From: Oegoconia quadripuncta
Lineage: Eukaryota > Arthropoda > Insecta > Lepidoptera > Autostichidae
Assembly: GCA_949316235.1 (NCBI GenBank)
Contig: OX438745.1
Location: 6,639,001 to 6,703,000 of the forward strand
Direction: 5' to 3'
Length of the DNA stretch: 64,000 bases
The notes beneath the pieces were generated by a model, which saw only the letters and a program-made list of their open reading frames with translations, made no database searches and was not told the origin of the DNA. Of this stretch, positions 23,222 through 33,199 are shown piece after piece; positions within the stretch are counted from its first letter, which is position 1, and every line of letters starts with the position of its first letter. Position numbers and translations under genes: made by a program.

Positions 23222-23415
23222 AAGGCGACAAAGACTGCACCAAAAACATCTATGCATTGCATGTTTCATCGGCGATGGGCTCACCCCTGTTACGGTCCGT
23301 TTCTGCATATTTTGCTAAATCCTGGAAGTTGTTTCATATCAAACCCAAACACATTATATTTGAGATATCTCCGACCACCCCATTTGGGATAAATGACGTG
23401 ACGTTATGTATGTGG
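23222..23415 (+). repeat. dispersed repeat family P
   Basis: Shares 'cggcgatgggctcacccc', 'gagatatctccgaccacccc' and 'tttgggataaatgacgtgac' with 45300-45490 and 62170-62290, ending in an ATG-rich tail. Probably the 3' part of a SINE or LINE. Confidence 0.55.
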
Positions 23416-23807
23416 AGTACAATACATTAACTAAGCAGACCCCCCAGGTATAGCAAGCATTATCTCACTGGTGTCCATTCAATAACTATATTATATGAGA
23501 AAATTGCTAGGCCCTGGGTGATTGATCTTTTTAAGCATGAGACTTTCTCCACATAAGTGGATCACCGGCATAATAAACCGCCAAAATTTGGCAGAACAAC
23601 CGAGGTGCTGTTCTCTATCTACGAAATGCATCATCAGATCTTCACCAAATTTATATGGGATCACTCTGGCCGTAACCCCATGAAATAAAGATAATCATCA
23701 AATTCGCTTTTTTAAAGTCAGTTAAGTTGAGAGGAGATAGATATATATCTATATAACCGAAACAACAATCCATATGTGCTTTGAACAAATTACGGATTTG
23801 ATTAAAG
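23416..23807. other. intergenic, nothing recognised
   Basis: Only a short scrap of family T near 23625 ('gcatcatcagatcttcacc'). Confidence 0.35.
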
Positions 23808-24092
23808 CTACAGAGAAATGTTGCGATAGGTCGGGGGTTCAGTTCCCAGCGGGTTACAAATGTATTACTTCAGTTGGTTGGTGATAGTGCGGGTTCATTT
23901 TTAACTATCCATCTATCTAGCTATAATCATGGTATCTGCCTGCAAGCATCAAAAGTTGCTTTGCTGTGTTCTGGCTATTTGAGATAGGGCAACCAAGTCA
24001 GTCCCCCAAACTCAGCTGGGGAATCTGGGTGAACGGCTTCCTACTTTCGACGTCATCTTCAATTGACCTCGTGTGATAGAAGTAAGGCATTT
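23808..24092 (+). mobile_element. SINE family B, old diverged copy
   Basis: Recognisable B box 'gggttcagttcccagcggg', 'tatctagctataatcatgg' and 'ttcctactttcgacgtcatc', with many substitutions, so among the oldest copies here. Confidence 0.6.
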
Positions 24093-24720
24093 AGGTTTAA
24101 AAAAAACAAAATGGATCTCATTTAACATTTAGTATCTCTTCTACTGTACGTGCAGGTACCTATTATATCTCATTCGAGAGACACCTATTCCCAAATCGCT
24201 CCAATTTCCTAGGGGGGCTATTACCACACGTTTGTATTTGTGTAACGCTATGTGTGGCCGGTAATCACTCGGGCTCATGATTATGATTACATATTACATT
24301 TGAAGGTGGGAAGTCAATTTTTTATCCGTGCAGGAAATGGAAACAGTGGACACCCATCGAAAGTTGCGACGATTTTTTATAACTAAACAGCCTGCAGAAA
24401 TGTCCTGTTTTAAATAAAAAATATATGCGCAAAAAAAATTTTGCTGACCAATTCAGTTGTAGGTTAGGTACCATAACATGGCTGTGTCATTGAAACTACG
24501 CATGTATGTAAAATTTCATCTCAATAGATGATGAAAAAGAGATGACAATTGGCCTGCAACATTTCGTTACCATGAACAGAGAAAATAGTAATATAATGTA
24601 TTTGCTCCGAATAAATGAAATAAAATAAAAGTTGGTAACAGTACAGTCGGTTACATAATTAATCAGCATTGTAGCATGCTGGTTATTTAAGCTGTACAGT
24701 TCCTAAAATGATCATCATAT
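24093..24720. other. intergenic, nothing recognised
   Basis: No coding signal or repeat end. Confidence 0.35.
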
Positions 24721-24976
24721 GGACGACCTGTTTGGTGTAGTGGTTAGAAACTCCGACCACTGTACCAAAAGGTCGCGGGTTCGAATTCCGTTAGGGGCAT
24801 ATGTTTGTATGATGACTACAGACATATGTACCTGGGTTATGGATGTTTTCATTTATAATAACTATTTATTTAAAAAAAATGTATTTATGTAGTATATCAA
24901 CCATCTGGTATCCACAACACAAGCCTATAGTTGCTTAAAGTGGAACTAGATGGCATTGTGTGCATGTCCAAGGATA
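24721..24976 (+). mobile_element. tRNA-derived SINE family A, full length
   Basis: Head 'ctgtttggtgtagtggtt' (A box), 'cgcgggttcgaattccg' (B box), body 'ggttatggatgttttcat', end 'actagatggcattgtgtg'. Same tail as 55420-55676. Confidence 0.8.
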
Positions 24977-25219
24977 TGGTCATTTTATAGAACTGCTTTT
25001 GGTATAGCTTGAATAGGTAGGTATCACTCTACCATTATTCATGTAAAATGAAAAATGAAAATGAAAATGAAAAAAGTTTATTTTCGACTTTAGTAGGTAT
25101 AAACTATAGACTAAGGTTGGGATCTCCTATTAAGTATACAAGTATACTTGTGCCAGGAGGGCCCGCTCTTCCATATCTAAATGTTACATTGAAAATAATG
25201 TTAGTTAGGTTAAAAAAAT

Positions 25220-25331
25220 AGATGTTTTTATGTGTGTGTGTGTGTATGTGTATGTGTGTGTATGTGTGTGTATGTGTGTGTATGTGTGTGTATGTGTGTG
25301 TGTATGTGTGTGTGTGTGTATGTGTGTGTGT
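25220..25331. repeat. (TG)n/(TATG) microsatellite in the retrotransposon 3' UTR
   Basis: About 110 bp of alternating TG with regular TATG interruptions, inside the 3' UTR on the element's opposite strand. Confidence 0.95.
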
Positions 25332-25491
25332 ACATTACGTAAGTTATGTCATGCCATAAAACCATATATTTCAATTATAATGCAAACTTAAGGAAATAAA
25401 GACATTATAGTATTTTTCAAATCAGTGAATAGAATAATCTCAATGATATAGGATATAGTCGCATTCCAAACAAGTGAATTGAATGTAATAT

Positions 25492-28452
25492 TCAATTTAA
25501 GTAATTCAGTAGAGCTTCCGTTTCATCATAACTAAGAGTTTGTAACCAAACTGTTACAGATTGCTTACATTCATAGAGCTGTAACGGATATACCTTAATT
25601 GTTTTGTTTATTTTATTATATAAATGTGCAGATTGTACTACAAATTGTCGTTGAGCAAAAGTTGACTTATGGGGAGGTTGAGGGGCAACGATGTCATTTC
25701 TTCTACGTGTTAATAGGACTGGGTTAAAAGTTAAAGATTTGTGAAACCTAAGAGTGGTAAGTAAAATGTAAAGCTTCCTCATTGATAACAGATTACACAG
25801 TTTATAAAGTTCACTCGTGGGAAATTTATAAGGCTTAGAGTACATTACTTTCAGTAAACATCTCTGCCCTCTTTCCACCTCCAGGAACTTAGTTTTATTA
25901 GCACCACCCCATATGGAGATACAATAGCTCATAATCGATTGACCTAAAGCAGTATAAATTTGGTGTAAAATATTTTTAGTGGAGACATGTCTTAATATTT
26001 TGAAAATCCAGGTAAGTTTTCTGATTCTATTATTAATATACTCAACATGCACGTGCCATGATAGTCGTTGATCAATTATGACCCCAAGGTACTTAGTTGA
26101 AGCAATTTTGTCAATTTGTGAACATTTACAATGTGTGGTATTACTTAGACCACAATTGTGAATTTTGAGTTTGAGATCACTGTGCGGTTGAGTATTTACA
26201 TATTTAGTGAAACATATATAATTCGTTTTTGACGTGTTTAGTGTGAGGAGATTCGATTTGAGCCAACAACACATCTTATGTAAACCCATTTCAGCATTCT
26301 CAAAAACAGAGACCCACGTTTTACCACTGAAAAGAATGACAGTGTCGTCAGCATAGGAAAATACTTGACCACACTCAATGCCAAGTTCTGTCAAGTCATT
26401 TATGTACACTAGAAATAAAGTAGGACCCAGAACACTTCCTTGAGGGACGCCATAACATACTTCCGCGTCTCTACTTGTGTAGTTACCAATCTTGACCTTT
26501 TGCTTGCGACCATACAGATAGTCAGTAAGTAGTGCCAGTGGTGTGCCCCTGATCCCGGTACGCTCTAATTTTTGTACAAGGATGGGAAGAGAAACAGTAT
26601 CAAATGCCTTTTTTAGGTCCAGAAATACAGCCATACTTTTATTCCCTTTATCTATTTGTTTAGTTATTTGAGTTGTAAGGGCTAATATTGCGTCTTCTGT
26701 TGACTTACCTTGTCTAAATCCAAACTGTGATTCTGAGAGTATATTGAACTTATTAAAATAATTTAATAGCCTGTTGTTTATTAACTTTTCAATGATTTTT
26801 GAAATGGCAGGAAGGACTGAAATTGGTCTATAATTACTGGGATCGCTTCTTTCTCCATCCTTGTATACTGGTGTGACAATTGATTGCTTAAGAAGGGAGG
26901 GGAAAATACCCTTCATAAAGCAAAGATTGGCCATGTGAGTAATAAGTGGAACAACAACTAATCTGGCTAGTTTCAAAAACTTTGTGGGAATGCTATCGCA
27001 ACCCGGTGCACTCTCTGATTTTAGGCGCATAAGAATATTATCAACTTCTTGAGGGTCAGTATCTTCAAGTACGAATGAAGAAGAATTAGTTTTTTGTGGT
27101 TGTGTGGCGTCACTGTTTCGGAATTTTGAGTTTTTCACAAGAATGTCTTCCGCAAGTTTTTTGCCAACATCAGCAAAAAAATCGTTAACATGATTTACAG
27201 ATTCACTAGGAGAGCCTTCACAGTTTAGTAGTTCTATATTTTGCGTTTTAATTGATTTATAGCTAGTTATTGTTTTAATGGTATTCCAAAGTGCTTTGGG
27301 GTTTGTAGCTGATTTAGCAAGTTGTTCTCTATCATATTTTCTTTTAAGTTTCTTTATGAGACTATTGCAAAAATTGCGGTATCTTTTATATGTAACCTTT
27401 AGAGTTTCGTTTTGTGGATCAAAACGGAGTTTTCGTTGCATTTGATTTCTATTTTCAATACATCGCAGTATACCGAAGGTTATCCAAGGCTTTATATTAC
27501 GCCGCTTTTTAGGTAGGTATTTCGTTGTTTTACTCTCCAACAAGGCTTCAGTAATTTTGTTAGTTAATTGTTCAATAACTAATTGGGGATCACTACAGAA
27601 AAAGAGAGAATCCAAGTTCTTTCCTGCGAGATTGTCAACCGCTTTTTTGTAGTCAACAATCTCGACACTTTTAGGACATCTATCTTTTATTATTTGTTTA
27701 GATATGGCTAATAGAATGGTATAGTGGTCCGATACTGTTGTATTCAGGATAGCTGTGTAAGCAGTTAATTTGCATTTATCAAATTTTAAAATAAAATGGT
27801 CCAAGCAGCTATTTAACCTAGTAGGTAGCAAATGTCCCGGTAGAAGTCCATGGATGGAGAGCATATTAAGATAATTTTGCCTGTTCACGCCTTCAGAAAG
27901 TGGTTCTTCGTGACGAGGGATGAGGTTAATATTAATATCTCCAGTTATTATTATATTTTCGTACGATTTAATAGTTTCCAGATGAGAATTGAGGGAATTA
28001 ATGAAGGTAGATGCATCTCTAATTGAAGGGGAGCGGTATATGCCTAATATTATGGTATTGTTAATTTTAATTTGTATGCATGATCCTTGTTCAAGCCTGA
28101 CTTCCATACCATTGGCTTTTAAATGTTTCTTTGCATAGATCACCACTCCGTCGTTTTGGTTAAGATTTTGTGTAGTAGCTAAGTGTGTATAATTGTATAG
28201 GTGTGGGATAGGTTTATGTGAAGTTAATCGACATTCTGTTAGGACAATGATATCAACATTAAATTCTAACTGGGCAAGCGTTATCTGAAAGTCATTAAAG
28301 TTACTATATATACTTCTGATATTCTGTGCGACAACAGTTAAGTTCTTATCCTCTATAGGTATATATTTTTTGAGGTCCTGGATATCACATTTTACAGACA
28401 TTGCAATTTCAGTTTCGTCTATTTCATTTAAAATTGTAAGTTCACTGTTCAT
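25492..28452 (-). CDS. retrotransposon ORF2: endonuclease-reverse transcriptase
   Basis: 986 aa, intact. An APE-like endonuclease occupies about 38-250: N44 in VVAQNIRS, E73 in LTECRL, GDINI at 171-175, SDH at 241-243. It nicks target DNA to prime reverse transcription. The reverse transcriptase spans about 480-800: YRPISVLPAISKIIEK 541-556, FLDLKKAFDTV 610-620, GVPQGSVLGP 668-677, catalytic YADD 700-703, KYLGVIID 787-794. The C-terminal region to 986 includes a CCHC-like cysteine cluster only weakly; no RNase H is seen. Length and motif order fit the CR1/Jockey group. The ATG overlaps the stop of the upstream frame (TAATG) and has A at -3, so it was chosen over the internal M18. It works in cis with ORF1 protein as an RNP. 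Confidence 0.93.
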   Translation of the reverse strand: MNSELTILNEIDETEIAMSVKCDIQDLKKYIPIEDKNLTVVAQNIRSIYSNFNDFQITLAQLEFNVDIIVLTECRLTSHKPIPHLYNYTHLATTQNLNQNDGVVIYAKKHLKANGMEVRLEQGSCIQIKINNTIILGIYRSPSIRDASTFINSLNSHLETIKSYENIIITGDININLIPRHEEPLSEGVNRQNYLNMLSIHGLLPGHLLPTRLNSCLDHFILKFDKCKLTAYTAILNTTVSDHYTILLAISKQIIKDRCPKSVEIVDYKKAVDNLAGKNLDSLFFCSDPQLVIEQLTNKITEALLESKTTKYLPKKRRNIKPWITFGILRCIENRNQMQRKLRFDPQNETLKVTYKRYRNFCNSLIKKLKRKYDREQLAKSATNPKALWNTIKTITSYKSIKTQNIELLNCEGSPSESVNHVNDFFADVGKKLAEDILVKNSKFRNSDATQPQKTNSSSFVLEDTDPQEVDNILMRLKSESAPGCDSIPTKFLKLARLVVVPLITHMANLCFMKGIFPSLLKQSIVTPVYKDGERSDPSNYRPISVLPAISKIIEKLINNRLLNYFNKFNILSESQFGFRQGKSTEDAILALTTQITKQIDKGNKSMAVFLDLKKAFDTVSLPILVQKLERTGIRGTPLALLTDYLYGRKQKVKIGNYTSRDAEVCYGVPQGSVLGPTLFLVYINDLTELGIECGQVFSYADDTVILFSGKTWVSVFENAEMGLHKMCCWLKSNLLTLNTSKTNYICFTKYVNTQPHSDLKLKIHNCGLSNTTHCKCSQIDKIASTKYLGVIIDQRLSWHVHVEYINNRIRKLTWIFKILRHVSTKNILHQIYTALGQSIMSYCISIWGGANKTKFLEVERGQRCLLKVMYSKPYKFPTSELYKLCNLLSMRKLYILLTTLRFHKSLTFNPVLLTRRRNDIVAPQPPHKSTFAQRQFVVQSAHLYNKINKTIKVYPLQLYECKQSVTVWLQTLSYDETEALLNYLN

Positions 28453-28454
28453 TA
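28450..28454 (-). promoter_or_regulatory. UAAUG overlapping stop-start before ORF2
   Basis: On the element strand TAA (28454-28452) closes the extended ORF1 frame and shares its last A with the ORF2 ATG (28452-28450). A UAAUG in the same place drives ORF2 translation by termination-reinitiation in the Bombyx retrotransposon SART1. Confidence 0.7.
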
Positions 28455-28808
28455 TCTTAAGTTGAAAATAAGAATAAGTGACAGAAACATCATGGAACCT
28501 AGATGTGGTGAGGCATAAAAGTTGTAGTAACTACAGATTGTACATAAAATGTCAAAAGTTTGGCATATCAGACGGTGAAGGGAAGCATGTATCTGATTTA
28601 AAGAGTACATATATTGTTGTGTGTGTGTGTGTTGAATAATTCTCATTTTGTGTAAATTGTCCTTAGGTTTGTGGGTTATGTTTATGTATGTTAATTTGTT
28701 TACAATTTTTTTAGGGTTATTTAAACTTAAATCTAAGCAGTTAACATTGTTACAAAAATCAAACTTATCTATCTTAGAACTATTCACAATGATCAGGGGT
28801 AATTCTAG
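28452..28808 (-). other. 118-codon in-frame extension of ORF1 after its UGA
   Basis: The frame of ORF1 stays open from CTA (28808) for 118 codons and stops at TAA 28454-28452. The extension begins LELPLIIVNSS and includes a (CA)n-encoded HTHT run. It has a weak hydrophobic C-terminus and no zinc knuckle or known domain. The only in-frame alternative start is a GTG at 28787, so the extension is better explained as readthrough product or as ORF1 tail cut by a single stop mutation than as an independent gene. In AT-rich DNA an open frame this long ending exactly on the ORF2 start is unlikely by chance. Confidence 0.55.
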
Positions 28809-28811
28809 TCA
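28803..28811 (-). promoter_or_regulatory. candidate readthrough stop: UGA CUA G
   Basis: ORF1 ends AAA TGA CTA GAA on the element strand. UGA followed by CUAG is the established leaky-stop context in animal genes and several RNA viruses. Function here is inferred. Confidence 0.55.
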
Positions 28812-29693
28812 TTTCTCTTTATTAAACCGTTCAATTTGAGCCTCATTGTTAATTAATATAATCGGGGAGTTCTCATCCTTTCTCAGATAAACTTTACCAT
28901 AGGCCGTCCAGCAGAATTTAAACATTTTGGATTTGATCAGTTCACGTGCAAGAAAATGTAGTCGGGAAGCCTTCGGGGTCAGTTGTTCCGAGATATAAAC
29001 GGGAGTGTCTTCTAAGGTACGAAAACCCAGATGTTTGGCACTTAGTTTCGTTTTGTGTTTGATATTGAATGATTTACACATCTTCAGAATATCATTTTTC
29101 AATAAGGTTGACGATGTCTCCAGTATAATTGGTGTATTTTTGGTTCCATCTTTCTTTCCACGTACTCTGTACACATCCTTGATATCAGATTTGCTAATTG
29201 GACAGTCTATTGTTTTGGTTAGAGAAACCACCATTTCTATTAAGTCCTCTTTTGTCTCGTTAGGCTTCTTAGGCACATTTTTAATTTCCAAATTTGTTTT
29301 TCGGCTGCCCTTTTGGAGATCCTCCATCTTATCCTCCAAGATAGATATATATTTCCTGTCTTCAATTATTTGACTTTCTAGCTTATTAATTTTCTTTTTA
29401 AATTCTTCATTTTGCTCAGACAAAAATGCGATAGAATTTTCAATATTCCTATTTGTTTGTTTTATCTCCCTTAGAGTTTCGGCATTTTTCTTAATTTCTT
29501 GTAGTTGTGTTGACATTAGGGCTGTTATCATATTTTTCATTTCATCCTTGAAATTAGAGAATTCATCTGCAAAATCGCTCTCACGTTTTCGTTTTAAGCG
29601 GGTAGAAACAAATTTGTTAGGCGGAGTGTTCTCGTTCCCTCCTATTTTATCAATGTCAGACTCTGATAGTGACTTGTCGTTCAAGTCAGCCAT
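28809..29693 (-). CDS. retrotransposon ORF1: coiled-coil RNA-binding protein with FP25K-like domain
   Basis: 294 aa. The start is the ATG at 29693 (MADLNDKS), because the frame upstream to 29729 opens only with TTG. A basic stretch TRLKRKR at 31-37 may be a nuclear signal. Residues about 45-130 are a heptad-rich coiled coil (KKINKLESQII at 100-110) expected to trimerise. About 135-290 resembles the Baculo_FP/FP25K fold shared between insect retrotransposon ORF1 proteins and the baculovirus FP protein: EIKNVPKK, KDVYRVRGKK, YISEQLTPKASRL, AYGKVYLRKDENSP. The protein should coat element RNA as a chaperone. There is no CCHC zinc knuckle and no N-terminal PHD finger, which some relatives have. 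It ends in UGA in a readthrough context. Confidence 0.85.
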   Translation of the reverse strand: MADLNDKSLSESDIDKIGGNENTPPNKFVSTRLKRKRESDFADEFSNFKDEMKNMITALMSTQLQEIKKNAETLREIKQTNRNIENSIAFLSEQNEEFKKKINKLESQIIEDRKYISILEDKMEDLQKGSRKTNLEIKNVPKKPNETKEDLIEMVVSLTKTIDCPISKSDIKDVYRVRGKKDGTKNTPIILETSSTLLKNDILKMCKSFNIKHKTKLSAKHLGFRTLEDTPVYISEQLTPKASRLHFLARELIKSKMFKFCWTAYGKVYLRKDENSPIILINNEAQIERFNKEK

Positions 29694-30200
29694 ATTTACA
29701 AATAGTACAAGCACAAAGTAGCACTGCAATCTCTAGCGAGGTACCAGGGGTTCAGTCAGCCCAAGGAGGATTAATGTAATTCTCCTAGCAAGTTGACGTC
29801 ACTTGAGCTATCAGTTTGGGTGCAGTCACAGAATGTACTAGGGCAATATAAATCCGTAGAAGTTACTTATAAAATGAGTAAAATAAGTGTAGCTTGTTGA
29901 ACTACCAGGGCAGCATAAGTGGTGCGTATATGTAAGCGGGGGGTCTTGCTAACTGGGCGGTTATCGATGAAATCCATACAAATGGGTTTTCCGTCAATTT
30001 TAGCTAGACCTCTCAATAATACAATCACTGTTTCACTCACTCAGTAGGCTCGCTCTTCTCACATTACTGGTTGCACTCACTGTTTACACGCACTGCTACG
30101 TAAACTTCTTCTCGGTTATGCGCCCCTATTTTATTGAATCGAATATTTGATGCATAAATTTAAATTAATATATTTAGAAAAAGTTTAACACAGGTTTTGG
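29694..30200 (-). promoter_or_regulatory. retrotransposon 5' UTR / internal promoter region
   Basis: About 0.4-0.5 kb without ORF upstream of ORF1. Non-LTR elements carry an internal pol II promoter at their 5' end. CAGTG-type initiator-like motifs occur near 30070-30090, but the true 5' end cannot be fixed without a target duplication. Confidence 0.4.
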
Positions 30201-31510
30201 GTACGTCCATACGCAGCCGAGGTCCGGGGGGAAGAGGAAAAAAGTAAAATAGCCCTTATATGCATTAATATAATGCCGACTGTATCAAATATATTCAGCA
30301 ACAGACTTGTATATAGTACTATTGCGCCGACAATCCAGTCAGAAACTACGTCAATCGTCAAACGTCGTAGTGATTGTAGGTACCTATATTATTAAATATT
30401 AGTTATGTATGATATGAAACAGTAGCATCGAGCAACAGAGGGTGTATTAGGTAAATTACGGTGCATTACCGACCGAGTGTTGGCTCCCAGAACTGATAGC
30501 TATCCTTGTAATGGTTGCATTAAGTCTATTAGCAATCCACCGGCCAATATGTGGTTATTCATTTAAATTGTTATCATTAAGGTGCGCTATAACCCGCCTG
30601 AATGCGAACGCGAGCAGCGAACTCAGAAACGAAGTTCGGTATGTTCATTTCAAAGAGAAGACAAGTTCCGAAGTTCATGAGCTTGTGTTATTTTGTCGAG
30701 ATGAATTGTATATTCGCCCGTGGGAGAAAGAGACAGATTTCCTTCCGGTTTGACAAATAAAAATGCAAATATTACTGATGAATTGCAACACCAAATCACA
30801 CACTGAATCATTTGGAGAGCAGAGTATCCTATCACAAGTTTTAAGAAGCTTAACAGGATACTCTCGCAATTATGTACAAGATTGTTATGCTTGAATGAAC
30901 ATTGTTATGCTTGAATGAAATGAATATTTTGAATTTGAATTTGAACATTATAAGATAACTGAATATCAAAATAAATGCCTTCTCACATAGACAGTTAGTC
31001 TCGTATATAGGTACAAGTTTACAGAAAAAAGTTATAGGCACACAGCGGAAAATTGAAAAATGAATATACTATATCAGTATACGTGAGTGTACTACAAATA
31101 TATTTCAATTTGCATATTTTAGCTAACTTTATAATTCTACCCTCGACTTGGCGCAATTCACTGTAAATTGCGCATTACTGGCGAGCGCTCCCGGTGAGGA
31201 AGAGCCTTAATAACGACAAATTGAACAGTTTGAATTTAGAATTGTCTATGTTAAAGGCTGAACTGGAAATCCACTTAATTTGTTTAATTAACTGCCATTA
31301 GTTTTTATAGCTTCGAACTTTATACATATTTTCATTGGAAATAAATAATAATAATAAATTATTTCAGAATTCACAACTATGTTAGTAAAAAATTTTTGTA
31401 AATTATTTTGCGCAATAAAGAGTATTTGTATTGTATTGTATTGTAATGCCAAGTAAAAACAACTTTCATGGAAAGTGTGATACACATTATCCATTCACTC
31501 AGCACTCCTC
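30201..31510. other. intergenic, no gene supported
   Basis: 30420-30760 is repeat-free and GC-richer, with an 80-aa ORF (30511-30753) that has no domain and may be chance. A 20-bp unit ('attgttatgcttgaatgaa') is doubled at 30881-30920. Confidence 0.35.
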
Positions 31511-31526
31511 CCATATATTTAACCCC
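31511..31526. repeat. 16-bp target site duplication, left copy
   Basis: CCATATATTTAACCCC, identical to 33001-33016, bordering the poly(T) end of the GC-rich retroelement. Confidence 0.9.
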
Positions 31527-33000
31527 TTTTTTTTTTTTTTTTTAGCCAGGAGAAACGCTCATGCTTATCCGCCCTCCTCGGGGGAGGGGGGCGGATTATG
31601 TCGGACTCCGGCACAGAAGGTGCCGGCCTACCGACTAAAAACTCCTGGGTGTTCCCTCGCGCGCGCCGTTGACGGCGTGGCCGCGGGTACCATCTGGTAT
31701 TCGTCCGCAGCCACGCCAGCGCGGTGCCCGCCGCCAGGACAAGCGGCGGCAGGCCCACCTCTGGGCTGGAGCAGGGAGGAATCGCCTGGTCCAGCCACCT
31801 CTAGAAGGCGCGCGGAAAACACCGCGCGCGCCTTCTCGCGGGGCCTATGTGTGGGCGGTGATCCCCCCGGATCGCCACCCACGGCCCCGCAGGGTAGGGG
31901 GGGCAGAGGATCGCCTATCATTGAAGATAAGCTCTCCTCCGTGCCCCCCATGCGGCTGCATCTCCCCTCGCTCTGCGAGGTCTGTGCGTGACCCTCGCAG
32001 AGAGAGAGGACCGCTTTCCACGGCCTCCCCCTGGCGTCCGCAGCTCAAACCTGGCTGCGGGCGGCAAGGAGTGGCCGTCCCGCACGGCTACGACCTCCCC
32101 ATAGCAGAGAGGCGGTCCCCCACCACACCACATGGTAAGGAGCCCATCCCCATCATATGGCGCGGTAGGGGGCGGCCCCTCAACAGAGAGGTCGTCCCCC
32201 ACCATAGCGGCCTGCAACAGCGGGAGGCCCGGAGAGGAGGCGGGGGGACACCGCCTCCCCAACCCCCCCGCCGTCTCCCCCTGCGAGCAGAGGGAGAGGG
32301 CCGCTTCCCACGACCTCTCGTCGACGGCCGCAGCCTTAGCTGCAGTCGTCAAGGAGAGGTCGCCCAAGTGCTGCAGGCGATTCCACGGCGTCCCCTGCCC
32401 ATATGGACATATGGGCATTCCTCAGGGAGCGCCGCTTCCTCGCCGCAGCCCGCTGTGGTGGAATTCGCCCTCCACCATCCCCCGTCGCTCCACTCCCGAA
32501 AACGAATTTTCGGGAGTGGGACGACGAGGGCATCTCGGCGCCGAGGCGGGCCTCGGAGCCGAGACTTGGGCTGGTTTTTTATAGAGGTTTTCCTTCCTCG
32601 CGGTCCGGGCGGTTAAGCCAAGACCCTCGGTCCCGGACTGCAGCTGAAAGCCGCGGTCCCGGATTACGAGCCCGGCGGTGGCAAGGGGTAGGAGGTTCCC
32701 CCTAACCTCCTCCCCAGGCCTGCTCGGCGGCAGTGCGAGTGCACACCGAGCCCACCCTTACTCCCCCGCTAGGAGGGGAGCGTCTCCTGCTCCATCCGCA
32801 GTGCCCTCTGCTAAACCAGAGGACACGCGGAGGAGCCCCCCGGTGTCAGACTATTCGCCATCGGCCAACAAGAACCCTTAAAAGGGAAGTTGTTGACCGA
32901 TGCCCAGGGTGCACCGGCCCAGCAGCTACCGTTCCCCCCAGACGTATCCAGGAGGACAAGTAACCACCGAGCACACGAGGAGGTTGTCTGACGTCGCACC
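31527..33000 (-). mobile_element. GC-rich hairpin-studded non-autonomous retroelement (R1-like ends)
   Basis: 1474 bp, very GC-rich within AT-rich DNA. Minus-strand orientation is shown by an 18-base poly(T) at 31527-31544, and 16-bp target duplications on both sides prove retrotransposition of a polyadenylated RNA. Perfect or near-perfect hairpins occur at 31569-31594, 31608-31626, 31803-31836, 31971-32002, 32311-32362, 32397-32416 and 32491-32518 (arm CACTCCCGAAAA). Many overlapping ORFs exist on both strands, but GC-rich DNA has few stops and none shows a reverse transcriptase, endonuclease or zinc knuckle. The 3' end ('gccggagtccgac', then a GC-rich hairpin and poly(A)) resembles the ends of R1-clade elements of Lepidoptera. 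Likely an internally deleted or parasitic element mobilised in trans. Confidence 0.8.
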
Positions 33001-33016
33001 CCATATATTTAACCCC
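33001..33016. repeat. 16-bp target site duplication, right copy
   Basis: Second copy of CCATATATTTAACCCC at the 5' end of the retroelement. Confidence 0.9.
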
Positions 33017-33199
33017 TAAGTAGAGACTGGTCTCTGCATCAAGTGACGCAGCAGACTGCACCATTGTGCAGTCTATTTTATTCGCTCTTACGCTGAGGAT
33101 ACAGCTGGCACGGTAAAAAGAAGAATAAGCCAAATTTTTAAGAAAATGACCTTGTTAATATTTTCATCCAACCAAAAATACTTTTATGTACAGTCAATC

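Larger units (their letters stand above)
25050..30200 (-). mobile_element. apparently intact two-ORF non-LTR retrotransposon (CR1/Jockey group)
   Basis: Minus-strand element: 5' UTR (about 30200-29694, end uncertain), ORF1 29693-28809, an in-frame extension 28808-28452, ORF2 28452-25492, and a 3' UTR of about 440 nt with a (TG)n tract. The 3' end has AATAAA and then TTTTCA-type repeats (plus strand 'aaatgaaaatgaaaatgaaa' near 25055). Both ORFs are undamaged, so this is a young and possibly active copy. Target duplications were not identified, so the 5' boundary is an estimate. Confidence 0.9.

Noticed and set aside
28452..28787. Independent 111-aa gene starting at GTG
   Set aside because: Same frame as ORF1, non-ATG start, no domain; treated as the in-frame extension of ORF1.
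29694..29729. Longer ORF1 starting at 29729
   Set aside because: The first codon there is TTG; the first ATG is at 29693.
31431..33133. More than a dozen overlapping ORFs of 60-315 aa on both strands
   Set aside because: GC-rich DNA has few stop codons; none shows a retrotransposon or other domain, and the hairpins explain the conservation better.
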